The notes: generated from the sequence alone by a model not told the origin. DNA of 64,000 nt from Pseudogracilibacillus sp. (GCA_026169815.1 JAPFDT010000006.1:62001-126000), one strand, 5' to 3'; positions 16,201-25,397 are shown, counted from the first letter of the stretch. Numbers and translations: made by a program.

Positions 16201-17778
16201 TTATTCTGCTCCTAAACCTGTGTGAGAACGAACTGACATTTCTGCATATAGCTTGTCGTTATCGTCTGGTTTAGTTAATAATGAAACAATTACTGCCGCT
16301 AAGAAACCTAATGGAATACTTACAATTCCTGGGTTAGTTAGTGGATAAATCGCTGTTTGCATTCCAAATGTGTCTACCCAAACATTCGGGCTTAAAATAA
16401 TTAAGACAACTGTTACAACTGTACCGACTAACATAGAAGCTACTGCCCCTGCAGTATTGAATCGCTTCCAATAAATCGAGAAGATAATAACTGGTAAGTT
16501 AGAACTTGCTCCGATTGCGAATGAGTATGTTACTAACTGTGCTACGTTAAACTCCTTCATAACAATACCTAAGAGAATCGAAACAACTCCGATTACAAAT
16601 GCTGCAACACGAGCAACTTTAAATTGTTTTCTTTGATCTACTTGACCACGTTTAATAACGTTTGTGTAAATATCGTGTGCAAATACTCCTGCACCTGTAA
16701 TAACTAATCCTGCAACAACAGCTACAATTGTAGCGAAAGCAACCGCAGAAACAGCATCCATGAAGATTTCTCCACCAAAGGTTCCGGCTCCTCCACCTAA
16801 TACTTGAGCGAGAAGCGGAGCTGCCATGTTACCTCCACCACCTGCTTCATTTATTGCATCTGGACCAACTAATGTAGCTGCAGCAAATCCAATGATACCG
16901 ATTAAAAGGTAGAATACACCGATAATGATCATTCCCCATACTACCGAAGAACGTGCAGCTTGTGCTGTAGGAACAGTAAAGAAACGAACTAATAAATGTG
17001 ATAATCCTGCTGTACCTAGAATTAATGTAATACCTAATGATAATAAATCAATTGGATTTGTATATAAACGACCTGGTTCTAAGAATTCTATACCTTGACC
17101 AACTGTTTCCTTTCCATTAAAGACCCCACCATTCATAACTGATCCAAATAATGTCGATAAGTTAAAGTTAAAGATAAGTCCAATAAATATAATCATTACA
17201 GCCATCGCACTCATTAAGATAATAGCTTTAATGATCTGTACCCAACTTGTTGCTAACATTCCTCCTGCAACAACATAAATCATCATTAGAATACCAACGA
17301 GAATTAATGAAATTTCATAAGGAATACCTACTAATAATTGAATAATTGCACCTGCACCAACTAGTTGGGCAATCATATAGAACATTGTAATCGCCATTGT
17401 AACAATGGCACCTGCAGTACGTACTGGACGTTGTTCTAAACGATACGAAATAACGTCTGCTACAGTAAAGTTTCCTGAGTTTCTGAAAGGTTCTGCGATT
17501 AAGTAAAGTACAATTAAGTACCCCATTAACCAACCTACTGAATACATAAATCCATCATAACCATTAAGTGCTACTAAGCCTGCAATCCCTAAGAAAGATG
17601 CAGCACTTAAATAGTCACCCGAAATGGCTAGTCCGTTTTGGAAACCTGTTAACGAACGACCTGCGGCATAGAAGTCTCCCGTTCCCTCTTGTCGTTTTGA
17701 TGCTAAATACGTAAAATACATCGTCAATGCGATAATTGCTACGAAAATTAAGATACCTACTATTTGAGCTCCACTCAA
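16201..17778 (-). CDS. actP: Sodium:solute symporter, cation/acetate ActP type
   Basis: A 525-aa membrane protein with about 13 membrane segments. The AAGRSLTGFQNGLAISGDYL start, ASFLGIAGLVALNGYDGFMY and GGMLATSWVQIIKAIILM stretches are those of acetate/pyruvate-type SSS symporters. It follows a DUF485 gene by 4 nt, the pairing seen in the yjcH-actP operon of E. coli. TTG 17778 is the start, with GGGGGCG upstream. Import of acetate or another short monocarboxylate with Na+ is the likely role. Two cre-like sites upstream suggest glucose repression. A paralogous pair lies at 20981-22791. Confidence 0.85.
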   Translation of the reverse strand: MSGAQIVGILIFVAIIALTMYFTYLASKRQEGTGDFYAAGRSLTGFQNGLAISGDYLSAASFLGIAGLVALNGYDGFMYSVGWLMGYLIVLYLIAEPFRNSGNFTVADVISYRLEQRPVRTAGAIVTMAITMFYMIAQLVGAGAIIQLLVGIPYEISLILVGILMMIYVVAGGMLATSWVQIIKAIILMSAMAVMIIFIGLIFNFNLSTLFGSVMNGGVFNGKETVGQGIEFLEPGRLYTNPIDLLSLGITLILGTAGLSHLLVRFFTVPTAQAARSSVVWGMIIIGVFYLLIGIIGFAAATLVGPDAINEAGGGGNMAAPLLAQVLGGGAGTFGGEIFMDAVSAVAFATIVAVVAGLVITGAGVFAHDIYTNVIKRGQVDQRKQFKVARVAAFVIGVVSILLGIVMKEFNVAQLVTYSFAIGASSNLPVIIFSIYWKRFNTAGAVASMLVGTVVTVVLIILSPNVWVDTFGMQTAIYPLTNPGIVSIPLGFLAAVIVSLLTKPDDNDKLYAEMSVRSHTGLGAE

Positions 17779-17781
17779 GAT

Positions 17782-18111
17782 TTACGCCCCCTTTTCTTCT
17801 GGTCCATATTTATTAATAATACTTTCCACTTCTTTATCATATTTTTTCGCTACGCCTACATAAACAAATGCTAGAATCCAAACTACTACGAAGTATGATG
17901 CACCAAATAAATATCCAAATGTAAAATTACCAAAAACAAGCTTCGTCATCAGTGGTTTCATGTAAGCAGACATCATAATAAATGCTAAGTAATAAAATAA
18001 AAACAAAATTGGAATCGTAAATACAAAAATATATTTTTTCCTTTTATAACTTTGGAACTCCTCAGATTGCTCAATTTTATCATAATTAATATGACTGTTA
18101 TCTTTTTGCAC
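17782..18111 (-). CDS. DUF485 membrane protein, acetate-symporter partner
   Basis: A 109-aa protein with two membrane helices (about 29-50 and 62-87) and charged ends, matching DUF485/YjcH-like proteins that precede ActP genes. GTG 18111 has AAGGAGGGTG 9 nt upstream. The stop is 3 nt before the ActP start, so translation is probably coupled. The family's function is not known; an accessory role for the symporter is inferred from constant pairing. Confidence 0.8.
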   Translation of the reverse strand: MQKDNSHINYDKIEQSEEFQSYKRKKYIFVFTIPILFLFYYLAFIMMSAYMKPLMTKLVFGNFTFGYLFGASYFVVVWILAFVYVGVAKKYDKEVESIINKYGPEEKGA

Positions 18112-18144
18112 GATTAAACACCCTCCTTAAAATTTTCTCTTGAT

Positions 18145-18172
18145 TGAAAACGCTTTCTTGTAAGCGCTTAAG
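18145..18172 (-). promoter_or_regulatory. Tandem CcpA cre-like sites upstream of DUF485/actP
   Basis: TGAAAACGCTTTCT (18145-18158) and TGTAAGCGCTTAAG (18159-18172) lie back to back. Both fit the cre pattern WTGNAANCGNWNNCW with one end mismatch. They fall just downstream of a plausible promoter (TTTAAC at 18222-18227, 17-nt spacer, TACAAT at 18199-18204 on the minus strand), a position that gives repression. Confidence 0.65.
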
Positions 18173-18340
18173 AGATATATTATCAGAGAAACTATATAAT
18201 TGTATCACTTTCGTTTGAGTGGTTAAAAATTAAGATTAAATGGCATGTATTGATAATTAAAAGGAAGAATAATCATGAAGATAAATTTTGTCCAATGTAT
18301 GCTTTAGTTGTCAACAGAAACATCATAATCATAAATACAA

Positions 18341-18449
18341 CGAGGCTAGGACAAAGCATACTTACTACATAAAAGGAACCGGTATAATAAAGTGGAGAAT
18401 ATATAATCAATCCTGATTTGTGTAGTAATACTGCTTTGTCCTAGCCTCG
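18341..18449. repeat. Long inverted repeat with 18-bp perfect arms
   Basis: CGAGGCTAGGACAAAGCA (18341-18358) is exactly complementary to 18432-18449; pairing continues inward through TACTTACTACA versus TGTAGTAATA with small bulges. A T-run follows on the plus strand (18454-18460) although no plus-strand gene precedes it. It lies 3' of the response-regulator gene and may serve as its terminator or be a small mobile-like element. Confidence 0.75.
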
Positions 18450-18463
18450 TTATGTTTTTTTAC

Positions 18464-19225
18464 TTATTGACCAAACTTTTCAAATAGTGCTTTTCGAGCG
18501 GAACGACTAACTGGAATCGTCGTTTTTTCTTTATCTTTTAACGTAATATTGTACGCTCCATTAAACCATGGTGTAATTTCTAATATATGATTCAAATTCA
18601 CTAAATAACTACGGTGAGTACGGAAAAAGGCACGTCCTGATAACTTTTTCTCTAATTCTTGTAAGGTCATTTTACTTTCGATAACATCATTTTCAGTGTG
18701 AATTTCTAGCATGCGTTGTGAAGGTACAGCATAATAAATGGATTCAGGTGCTAAAACAATCATCTTTTCCCCGTCATCTACTAACAACTTATTTCCAGTT
18801 GGTGATGGAGCTTGTGTAGACACATTAAGTTCTGTTTGTTCATCTTGTTTTTTACTTGCTATCATTTCACGAACTCTCTCAAGCGTCTGTTGTAAACGTA
18901 CTTGATCAAATGGTTTCAATAAATAATCAAGTGCATGCACTTCAAATGCGTCCACTGCGTAAGCATCATAAGCCGTGGTGAATATAAAAATTGGTGCATC
19001 TTTAGTAGAAGATATAATTTGCTTTGCTGCTTCTACCCCACTTATTCCAGGCATTTCAATATCAGAAAAAATAACTTCCGGTCGATGTTCGAAATATAAC
19101 TCTAACAATTCTTCTCCTGTTTCAGCACTTGGAAGAATCGTAATATCCTTTTCATTTTCCAATAAAAACTGTAACTCTTCCCGCGCCAAATACTCATCTT
19201 CTGCAATCATCACTTTAATTTCCAT
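18464..19225 (-). CDS. LytTR-family response regulator
   Basis: A 253-aa cytosolic regulator. Receiver domain at residues 1-120: acidic pocket AEDE near residue 9, phospho-acceptor Asp55 in SDIEMPG, Thr in FTTAYDAY and Lys in LLKPFD. DNA-binding LytTR domain at about 150-250 (FFRTHRSYLVNLNHI). It overlaps the sensor kinase gene by 11 bp and is the last gene of a four-gene operon with a symporter. By analogy to LytST/PftAB in Bacillus and BtsSR in E. coli it probably controls carboxylate uptake genes rather than autolysis. Confidence 0.9.
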   Translation of the reverse strand: MEIKVMIAEDEYLAREELQFLLENEKDITILPSAETGEELLELYFEHRPEVIFSDIEMPGISGVEAAKQIISSTKDAPIFIFTTAYDAYAVDAFEVHALDYLLKPFDQVRLQQTLERVREMIASKKQDEQTELNVSTQAPSPTGNKLLVDDGEKMIVLAPESIYYAVPSQRMLEIHTENDVIESKMTLQELEKKLSGRAFFRTHRSYLVNLNHILEITPWFNGAYNITLKDKEKTTIPVSRSARKALFEKFGQ

Positions 19226-20984
19226 TTTTATTCCCCCTCAATGATTTGTTAGGAATCGTAAAGTACACTCGGCTTCCACTATTTGGCGACATCTTTTCAA
19301 TTTGCAACCCAGCTTCCTCTCCTAACAAACTCGTTAACCGTTGATTCACGTTATACATTCCGACACCACTATCAATATTTTCACGTTTCTTTCTTGCATA
19401 AAATAATGCGATAGCTTCTTCATCAAAACCAACCCCATTATCCTCTACAGTGACCTGAATTCGTTCCTCATCACGATTTTTAATCGTAATATCAATTCGT
19501 CCATTTGTTGTTACTTGTTTCAATCCATGTTCAATTGCATTTTCTACTAATGGTTGAATTGTTGACGGAGGAATCAATACATTCGAGTTTGTATGATCTC
19601 TTGTAAAATTAATTTCTAGTCGATTTGCAAAACGTGCTTCAATTATTTCAACGTACGCTTTAACATGATCACACTCTCTATCCAATGTAATTAAAGATTC
19701 AGATGCAATTCCTAAATTAAACCGCATAAAGTTGGCTAATTGAATGGTAATGTGTCTTGCTCGAATCGGATCAACACGAAATAATGTAGCAATTAAATGT
19801 AATGTATTAAATAAAAAATGTGGATTAATTTGTGCTTGTAAGTTTCTAAGTTCTGCATCTACAATGTTTTTGCGTAATTTCTCTGATGAAATCACTTGTA
19901 ATTGGTTAGTAATAAGTTGTCCGATACCTTGTGCTAATTCTATTTCAACTGGACTAATATGATGAACTTTTTTAAAATAAAATTTAATTAAACTCATTGA
20001 ATCATTCGCTTCAACAATCGGAATAATAATCCCTGCTTCTAAACGACATTTCGGATCATCACAAGCAATATCATCTTTTGAATAGGCAATTTTTATTTCT
20101 TTTGATTGTAAAGCTTCATTAGATAGTCTTGTTCTAATTTTATTCCCGACATGATGATGATCTGCACCAATTCCTTTAAATGCGAGTATTTCTTCTTCAT
20201 TAGCAACACAAATAGCCGCTACCTTCAACCTGTCGTACAAAAGCTCTGCTAGTCCTTCAGCCCTTTCTGTCGGTGAATCTTTCTTTAAAAAGGGTAATGC
20301 TTCTTCTGCAATAGTTAAAGCTTGTTTCGTCGCTAAAGCTGCTTCATTTTCTTGTTCTTGTAAAACAATTTTAATCATCGCTGTAAAAATAGCGATTGCA
20401 ATACTATTAGTTAAAACAAGCGGTAAACCAGCAATGTTCACAAATTCCATTACCGTATCATGTTGCGGGTAAATAACGAACAAAATTTGCATTTGTAATA
20501 TTGGAGGAAACACACCGATAAATAACGCTTGTACTGGTGAAATAACACGCGCCTTTGAAAAAAACCGTCCCGCAAGTCCCGCTAATAGACCAGTTAATGG
20601 ATTAACGAGCGTATTAGCAAACCAACCTATACCTCCTAAAAAGAACAAATCAATTCCAGCAACAATCCCTGCTCCAAGCCCAACAATTGGACCACCTAAC
20701 AACCCTGCAATGACTATTGCAACTAAACTTAAACTAACGATCATTTCATTATCTGCAACGTACCAAACTAAATTTTGATTCACTACTTCGCCATCTGCTA
20801 GAACAATCCCAAAGTGCGTACTAGCAATACCAAATATGCCAAAAACACATGCATGAATAATAGTCATACGAAAATTATATTCACGGTAAATTAACATTTT
20901 AAAGTTCGGAATTCTAGTTAATACAAAAGCAATAATTAATAATAATCCTATTCTTTCAAATAATATAATCGTAATATCTTTCAA
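19215..20984 (-). CDS. LytS-type sensor histidine kinase
   Basis: A 589-aa kinase. Residues 1-200 form the five-to-six-helix LytS/5TMR membrane module (GGPIVGLGAGIVAGIDLFFLG and NPLTGLLAGLAGRFFSKAR). A GAF-like domain follows at about 225-360, then the His-kinase core with the phospho-acceptor His in NPHFLFNTLHLIATL near residue 395 and an HATPase with ENAIEHGL, DNGVGF and GVGMYNVNQRL. It starts ATGA over the stop of the symporter gene. Such kinases in the LytS group sense pyruvate-like ligands in studied cases; the ligand here is inferred from the operon. Confidence 0.9.
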   Translation of the reverse strand: MKDITIILFERIGLLLIIAFVLTRIPNFKMLIYREYNFRMTIIHACVFGIFGIASTHFGIVLADGEVVNQNLVWYVADNEMIVSLSLVAIVIAGLLGGPIVGLGAGIVAGIDLFFLGGIGWFANTLVNPLTGLLAGLAGRFFSKARVISPVQALFIGVFPPILQMQILFVIYPQHDTVMEFVNIAGLPLVLTNSIAIAIFTAMIKIVLQEQENEAALATKQALTIAEEALPFLKKDSPTERAEGLAELLYDRLKVAAICVANEEEILAFKGIGADHHHVGNKIRTRLSNEALQSKEIKIAYSKDDIACDDPKCRLEAGIIIPIVEANDSMSLIKFYFKKVHHISPVEIELAQGIGQLITNQLQVISSEKLRKNIVDAELRNLQAQINPHFLFNTLHLIATLFRVDPIRARHITIQLANFMRFNLGIASESLITLDRECDHVKAYVEIIEARFANRLEINFTRDHTNSNVLIPPSTIQPLVENAIEHGLKQVTTNGRIDITIKNRDEERIQVTVEDNGVGFDEEAIALFYARKKRENIDSGVGMYNVNQRLTSLLGEEAGLQIEKMSPNSGSRVYFTIPNKSLRGNKNGN

Positions 20985-22519
20985 CGACTCTCTCTCCTTA
21001 CATCCACCCCAGTTTGCGCTTTCATAGAGAAAGCGTCAAAATCAAATTCGCCATCATCTGGAAATAGATATGAACCTATAATGGCACTTAAAAAACCAAT
21101 AGGAATTGTTACAATCCCTGGGTTAAATAAGGAGATAACCGGATCGCGTAATATCCACCCATTTTCAACATTCATAATGTGTGGCCCAATTAATAATAAA
21201 ATCATCGATGAAAATAACCCTGCTAGCATGCCAATAATGGCACCCGCTTGACTAAACCTTCGCCAATAAATCGTAAATAAAAGAACTGGGAAAATACTCG
21301 AAGCCGCAACGATAAAAGTTAATGAGACGAGAAAAGTAACATTAATATCTTTTAATCCTAAGGCGAACAATGTAGAAATAATTCCTATTCCAAATGCTGA
21401 CCATTGTGCTGCTTTTAGTTGTTCTTTTTCTGTCGTATTCCCTTTTTTAATAATATGATGATAAATATCATGCGAAAATGCAGTTGTTGCGGAAATAACT
21501 AAACCTGCAACAACGGCAACAACAGTAGTAAATGCTACTGCTGAAACAAACGCTAATAAAAAGTCCCCACCTAATGCTCTTGCTAATAACGGAGCAGCTA
21601 GATTTCCTGTTGAATCTGAAGCAACTAACGTGTCATAACCTATCACTGCAGCAGCACCTAACGCTAACACAAACGTCATTAAATAGAAAAAGCCAATAAT
21701 CCCACTCGCTGTTAAAACTGACTTACGTACTTCTTTGCCATTTTTCACCGTAAAAAAACGAATCAAAATATGTGGCAAACCTGCTGTTCCTAATAATAAC
21801 GCAAGATAAAGTGAAAACATTTCTAACGGACTTTGCAATAAATGACCTGGTAGGAAAAATTGTTCTCCTAATGGTGTTCCTAACTTCACTTCAGCAATTA
21901 AATCTGTCATATTCCAACTATAAAAAGAAAAAACAATTAATGATAACAAAAACGTACTCGATAATAATAAGACTGTTTTTACAATTTGAACCCAAGATGT
22001 TGCAATCATGCCACCAAACACAACATAAATCGTCATTAAACTACCGATGATCAAGACTGAAGTTGTATAATCTATATCTAATAACAATCGAATTAACAAT
22101 CCTGAAGCAACTAACTGAGGAATCATATAAAATACAGATATAATGAGCGAGCCAAGCGCTATTATCCAACGAATATGTTGATTCGGAAACCGTGCAACAA
22201 TAACATCTGCTAAAGAAAATTTTCCTAAATGATGAACAGGTTCTGCTACGAATAATAACACGACTAAATATGAAACTAAAAAACCGACTGAATAGAGAAA
22301 ACCATCAAAACCGTATAATGCAATTTGACCGATAATACCTAAAAATGATGCTGCACTAATATAGTCACCAGCTATCGCCATTCCATTTTGTACACCTGTT
22401 AAACTACCAGCTGCAGTATAAAATTGAATGGTCGTTTTACTTTTTCTTGCTGCCCAGTACGTAATAATTAATGTACATACGACGATACATACAAAAAAGA
22501 TAAAGTAAGTAAAGTTCAT
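20981..22519 (-). CDS. Sodium:solute symporter, ActP-like (second copy)
   Basis: A 512-aa membrane protein with about 13 membrane segments. It shares AAGSLTGVQNGMAIAGDYIS, ASFLGIIGQIALYGFDGFLY and GGMIATSWVQIVKTVLLL with the symporter at 16201-17778, so the two are clear paralogs that have diverged. It overlaps the DUF485-like gene by 4 bp and the sensor kinase gene by 4 bp. A Na+-coupled monocarboxylate importer is the best call; acetate and pyruvate cannot be separated by sequence. Confidence 0.85.
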   Translation of the reverse strand: MNFTYFIFFVCIVVCTLIITYWAARKSKTTIQFYTAAGSLTGVQNGMAIAGDYISAASFLGIIGQIALYGFDGFLYSVGFLVSYLVVLLFVAEPVHHLGKFSLADVIVARFPNQHIRWIIALGSLIISVFYMIPQLVASGLLIRLLLDIDYTTSVLIIGSLMTIYVVFGGMIATSWVQIVKTVLLLSSTFLLSLIVFSFYSWNMTDLIAEVKLGTPLGEQFFLPGHLLQSPLEMFSLYLALLLGTAGLPHILIRFFTVKNGKEVRKSVLTASGIIGFFYLMTFVLALGAAAVIGYDTLVASDSTGNLAAPLLARALGGDFLLAFVSAVAFTTVVAVVAGLVISATTAFSHDIYHHIIKKGNTTEKEQLKAAQWSAFGIGIISTLFALGLKDINVTFLVSLTFIVAASSIFPVLLFTIYWRRFSQAGAIIGMLAGLFSSMILLLIGPHIMNVENGWILRDPVISLFNPGIVTIPIGFLSAIIGSYLFPDDGEFDFDAFSMKAQTGVDVRRESR

Positions 22520-22791
22520 TCCGCTGCCTCCAACTGACGTTTAACTTCGATAAGAAGTTCATCTAATTGTTCTGCTTTCAACCAGTAAAACCAGCATAAC
22601 AACCATGTTACGCCTATTTGGGCAAACCCTAACAGCCATGCAAAGGATAACCAACCAAATCTAGGCTGACTCATAAATTCTGGAAACAAACCAATACTTA
22701 TCGGTAATGAAAGGAAAAATACAATCGAAAAAATTGTCATTTTTAATATGAATTTTCTTCGTTCCTGTTCCCACTTTTCAAATATTTCCAA
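22516..22791 (-). CDS. DUF485-like small membrane protein
   Basis: A 91-aa protein with two hydrophobic helices (about 17-36 and 46-68) between charged ends, in the same place relative to the symporter as the DUF485 gene at 17782. It overlaps the symporter start by 4 bp. TTG 22791 with a GGGGG site about 10 nt upstream. Similarity to DUF485 is judged by size, topology and position rather than strong motifs. First gene of the four-gene operon ending at 18464. Confidence 0.65.
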   Translation of the reverse strand: MEIFEKWEQERRKFILKMTIFSIVFFLSLPISIGLFPEFMSQPRFGWLSFAWLLGFAQIGVTWLLCWFYWLKAEQLDELLIEVKRQLEAAE

Positions 22792-22880
22792 CGAACTTCA
22801 GCCCCCTTTGTCCATTGCACATAAAATAGTTAAATGTTTAGAAAATAGAGTGAATAAAAAAACAGTAAATAATGTATTAG

Positions 22881-22910
22881 CTTAGCTTGTTAGATAACTA
22901 ACAAGCTAAG
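22881..22910. repeat. Perfect 13-bp inverted repeat
   Basis: CTTAGCTTGTTAG, loop ATAA, CTAACAAGCTAAG. It lies between ppaC (3' end) and the second symporter operon (5' side). There is no adjacent T-run on the minus strand, so it is either an imperfect ppaC terminator or an operator. Confidence 0.7.
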
Positions 22911-22928
22911 CACCATTATCTAGTTACT

Positions 22929-23852
22929 TTAAAATGTGTCCCCTAATTTTGTAACAATCTGTTTTTTACGTGAAACGACACCTTCTAATAAGGCACGATT
23001 TGCTAATAACTCAACTTCAAATGCCGTTTCAACATGTTTACTGCGATTTCCTAATGCTAATACTTCTGAATTACTATTAATAATATCTGTAACAACGAGT
23101 AAGAATAAATCTAAATTCCTTTCTTCAATTACTTTGTTAATTTCGGCTTCTAACTCTTCTTGTTGGGTATAAATTTCTGCAATATCTACTGCATTAATTT
23201 GAGCAATTTCTACTTTTGCATCACCCATTGTAAATTCCTTTGCATCCATTGCTAGCAGTTCTGATACTAATTTATCGCTTAAATCTGTCCCTGCTTTCAA
23301 CATCGCTAAACCATATTCTTCTATATCTACTTTTGCGATATCGGCTAATTCGCGAGCAATCTTTTCATCTTCCGGTGTACACGTTGGTGATTTGAATAAT
23401 AATGTATCTGAAATAATAGCGGATAATAATAAACGTGCATCTTGCTCTGAAATAGTAATATTGTTTTCACGGAATATCTTCGTTAAAATAGTCGCTGTAC
23501 ATCCAACTGGCTCTACACGAACAAATAACGGATCATTCGTTTCAAAATTAGCAATTCTGTGGTGATCAATTACTTCCGTTATTTTCACGTCACGAATATT
23601 ATCTACTGACTGTTGGAATTCATTATGATCAACTAAAATTACTGCTTTTATTGAGTCTTCTACTTTTTCAATTAACCGAGGTGCGTCGACATTTGCCTCG
23701 CGTAAAACATATTCAGTTTCCTTGTTAAGTGAGCCTAAACGTACTGCTTCGACATTTTCACCTAACTGTTTTTTAAAACTTTGATAAGCTAGTGCGGAAC
23801 AGATAGAATCTGTATCTGGATTTTTATGTCCGAAAATTAATTGTTTTGTCAT
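22929..23852 (-). CDS. ppaC: Manganese-dependent inorganic pyrophosphatase (family II)
   Basis: A 307-aa cytosolic DHH-family enzyme that hydrolyses pyrophosphate and drives biosynthesis forward. Metal-binding motifs are present: FGHKNPDTDSICSA at the N-terminus, VDHNEF near residue 75, the diagnostic IDHHRIANF near residue 97, and the C-terminal SRKKQIV substrate loop. ATG 23852 is 7 nt from AGGAG; the ATG at 23858 is only 1 nt from it and is rejected. Monocistronic. Confidence 0.96.
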   Translation of the reverse strand: MTKQLIFGHKNPDTDSICSALAYQSFKKQLGENVEAVRLGSLNKETEYVLREANVDAPRLIEKVEDSIKAVILVDHNEFQQSVDNIRDVKITEVIDHHRIANFETNDPLFVRVEPVGCTATILTKIFRENNITISEQDARLLLSAIISDTLLFKSPTCTPEDEKIARELADIAKVDIEEYGLAMLKAGTDLSDKLVSELLAMDAKEFTMGDAKVEIAQINAVDIAEIYTQQEELEAEINKVIEERNLDLFLLVVTDIINSNSEVLALGNRSKHVETAFEVELLANRALLEGVVSRKKQIVTKLGDTF

Positions 23853-24055
23853 GTTCATACTCCTAATTATAATTATTTACACCTTATACAATACCACATT
23901 TATGGTAAAATCGTTACAATTTCAAATTATTTTCAACCGATTAAGTCAGATTATCGACATTTCAACCTCTTTCCGTGCTCTTATATGATAATATAAGTTT
24001 ACATGCTTTATTATGATTTTATAAATTTAATTTAACAAGAAAAGAAGGTAAATAA

Positions 24056-25171
24056 ATGAAGAAAGTAGTCATTATCGGAGCTGGAATTATAGGGGCAACA
24101 ACTGCCTATCAATTAGCAAAACAAAATATCGCTGTGACAATTATTGATGCACATATTAATGGACGAGCCACATCCGCAGCTGCAGGAATTATTTGTCCGT
24201 GGGTATCAAAAAGGAGAAACAAAGCTTGGTATGAATTAGCAAAAAATGGAGCTGCTTATTACCCGACATTATTAAACGAACTGAAACAAGACGGTTATGA
24301 AAACACTGGCTACAAACAAGTGGGAGCAATTCGACTTCATGAAGACATTGATCAGCTTGAACAATTAAAAGACATCGCAGAAAAAAGAAGAGAAGCAGCA
24401 CCTGAAATTGGTGAGTTACACCTTTTAACGAACGAGGAAGTGAAAGAAAAATTTCCACTTATTGAAGAAAATTATGCTGGACTTTTCATTAGCGGCGCCG
24501 CCCGAGTTGACGGAAGATTATTACGTGATGCTTTACTAGAAGCTGCTACCTATTATGGTGCGGAATTTATTAATAAAAAAGCGTCATTAGTATTGAACGA
24601 AGATGGAAAAGCAGAAGTACACTGTGACGGAATATTACTCCAAGCCGATGAAATAATTGCTACAAATGGCGTCTGGATGAAGGAGCTTTTTTCAGATATT
24701 GATATAGACCTTGATATTAAAGCACAAAAAGGGGAAATAATTCATTTACATCTAGACGATTTTATGACTGATAATAGCCCTGTTATCATGCCCCCAACAA
24801 ATCAATATATGTTAACTTTTGATCATGGTCGAGTTGTTATTGGAGCAAGCTATCATCGTGTTGAAGATTTTGCGACAAATATAACAGTTGATGGAATCCA
24901 TCATATTTTACAACGAGCTTTACATGTAGCACCTCAATTAAAAGAGGCAGACATCTCTGAAGCACGTGTCGGCTTTCGACCTTTTACATTTAACCATTTG
25001 CCTGTATTTGGACCATTACAAGCACAACCTCACATATTACTTGCCAACGGTCTAGGTGCATCCGGACTAACGACTGGTCCATACATTGGTAAACAATTGG
25101 CTCATCTTGTTATGAAAGAAGCTACTGATTTAACAATCTATCCTTATAACATTGAACAAATTATTCGCTAA
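24056..25171 (+). CDS. FAD-dependent oxidoreductase (DAO family)
   Basis: A 371-aa flavoprotein of the D-amino-acid oxidase/glycine oxidase fold. The N-terminal dinucleotide site VVIIGAGIIGATTAYQLAK is complete, SAAAGIICPWVSKRRNKAWY is the family's second flavin contact, and VGFRPFTFNHLPVFGP with NGLGASGLTTGPYIGKQLA closes the C-terminus. Likely substrates are amino acids or amines, giving imino acid and reduced FAD. It is not next to thiO or amino-acid genes, so a specific name is not justified. ATG start with GAAGGTAA upstream. Confidence 0.88.
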   Translation: MKKVVIIGAGIIGATTAYQLAKQNIAVTIIDAHINGRATSAAAGIICPWVSKRRNKAWYELAKNGAAYYPTLLNELKQDGYENTGYKQVGAIRLHEDIDQLEQLKDIAEKRREAAPEIGELHLLTNEEVKEKFPLIEENYAGLFISGAARVDGRLLRDALLEAATYYGAEFINKKASLVLNEDGKAEVHCDGILLQADEIIATNGVWMKELFSDIDIDLDIKAQKGEIIHLHLDDFMTDNSPVIMPPTNQYMLTFDHGRVVIGASYHRVEDFATNITVDGIHHILQRALHVAPQLKEADISEARVGFRPFTFNHLPVFGPLQAQPHILLANGLGASGLTTGPYIGKQLAHLVMKEATDLTIYPYNIEQIIR

Positions 25172-25177
25172 ACGGCG

Positions 25178-25217
25178 AAAAAAATGCCCCTAATTATTTA
25201 AAATAGGGGCATTTTTT
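25178..25217 (+). terminator. Terminator of the DAO-family gene
   Basis: AAAAATGCCCCTA and TAGGGGCATTTTT flank an 11-nt AT-rich loop and run into TTTTTT. Confidence 0.9.
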
Positions 25218-25268
25218 CAAGCTATATTAGAATTTATAAACAAGCACATTTATAATGATTACTAGTTT

Positions 25269-25397
25269 TTATTCTTTTACTGAGATATTTCTTTTAGTTA
25301 ATTCCTGTTTCAGTAGCTGTATGAAATCTTCGGATAGTTTCAAGTCAATAGCTTGGTAATAGACCTCTATGAGTAACTCATCAGATAAATTATCCAT
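25269..25397 (-). CDS. sda: Sda-type inhibitor of sporulation histidine kinases (copy 2)
   Basis: A 42-aa protein beginning MDNLSDELLIEVYYQAIDLK and continuing SEDFIQLLKQELTKR. LSDELLIExYxxA with xxDFIxLLxxE matches B. subtilis Sda more closely than the copy at 10734. Both helices of the hairpin are intact. The ATG at 25397 is preceded by an AAAAGGG site about 12 nt away; an in-frame TGA just upstream rules out a longer form. Convergent with the DAO-family gene. Confidence 0.88.
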   Translation of the reverse strand: MDNLSDELLIEVYYQAIDLKLSEDFIQLLKQELTKRNISVKE

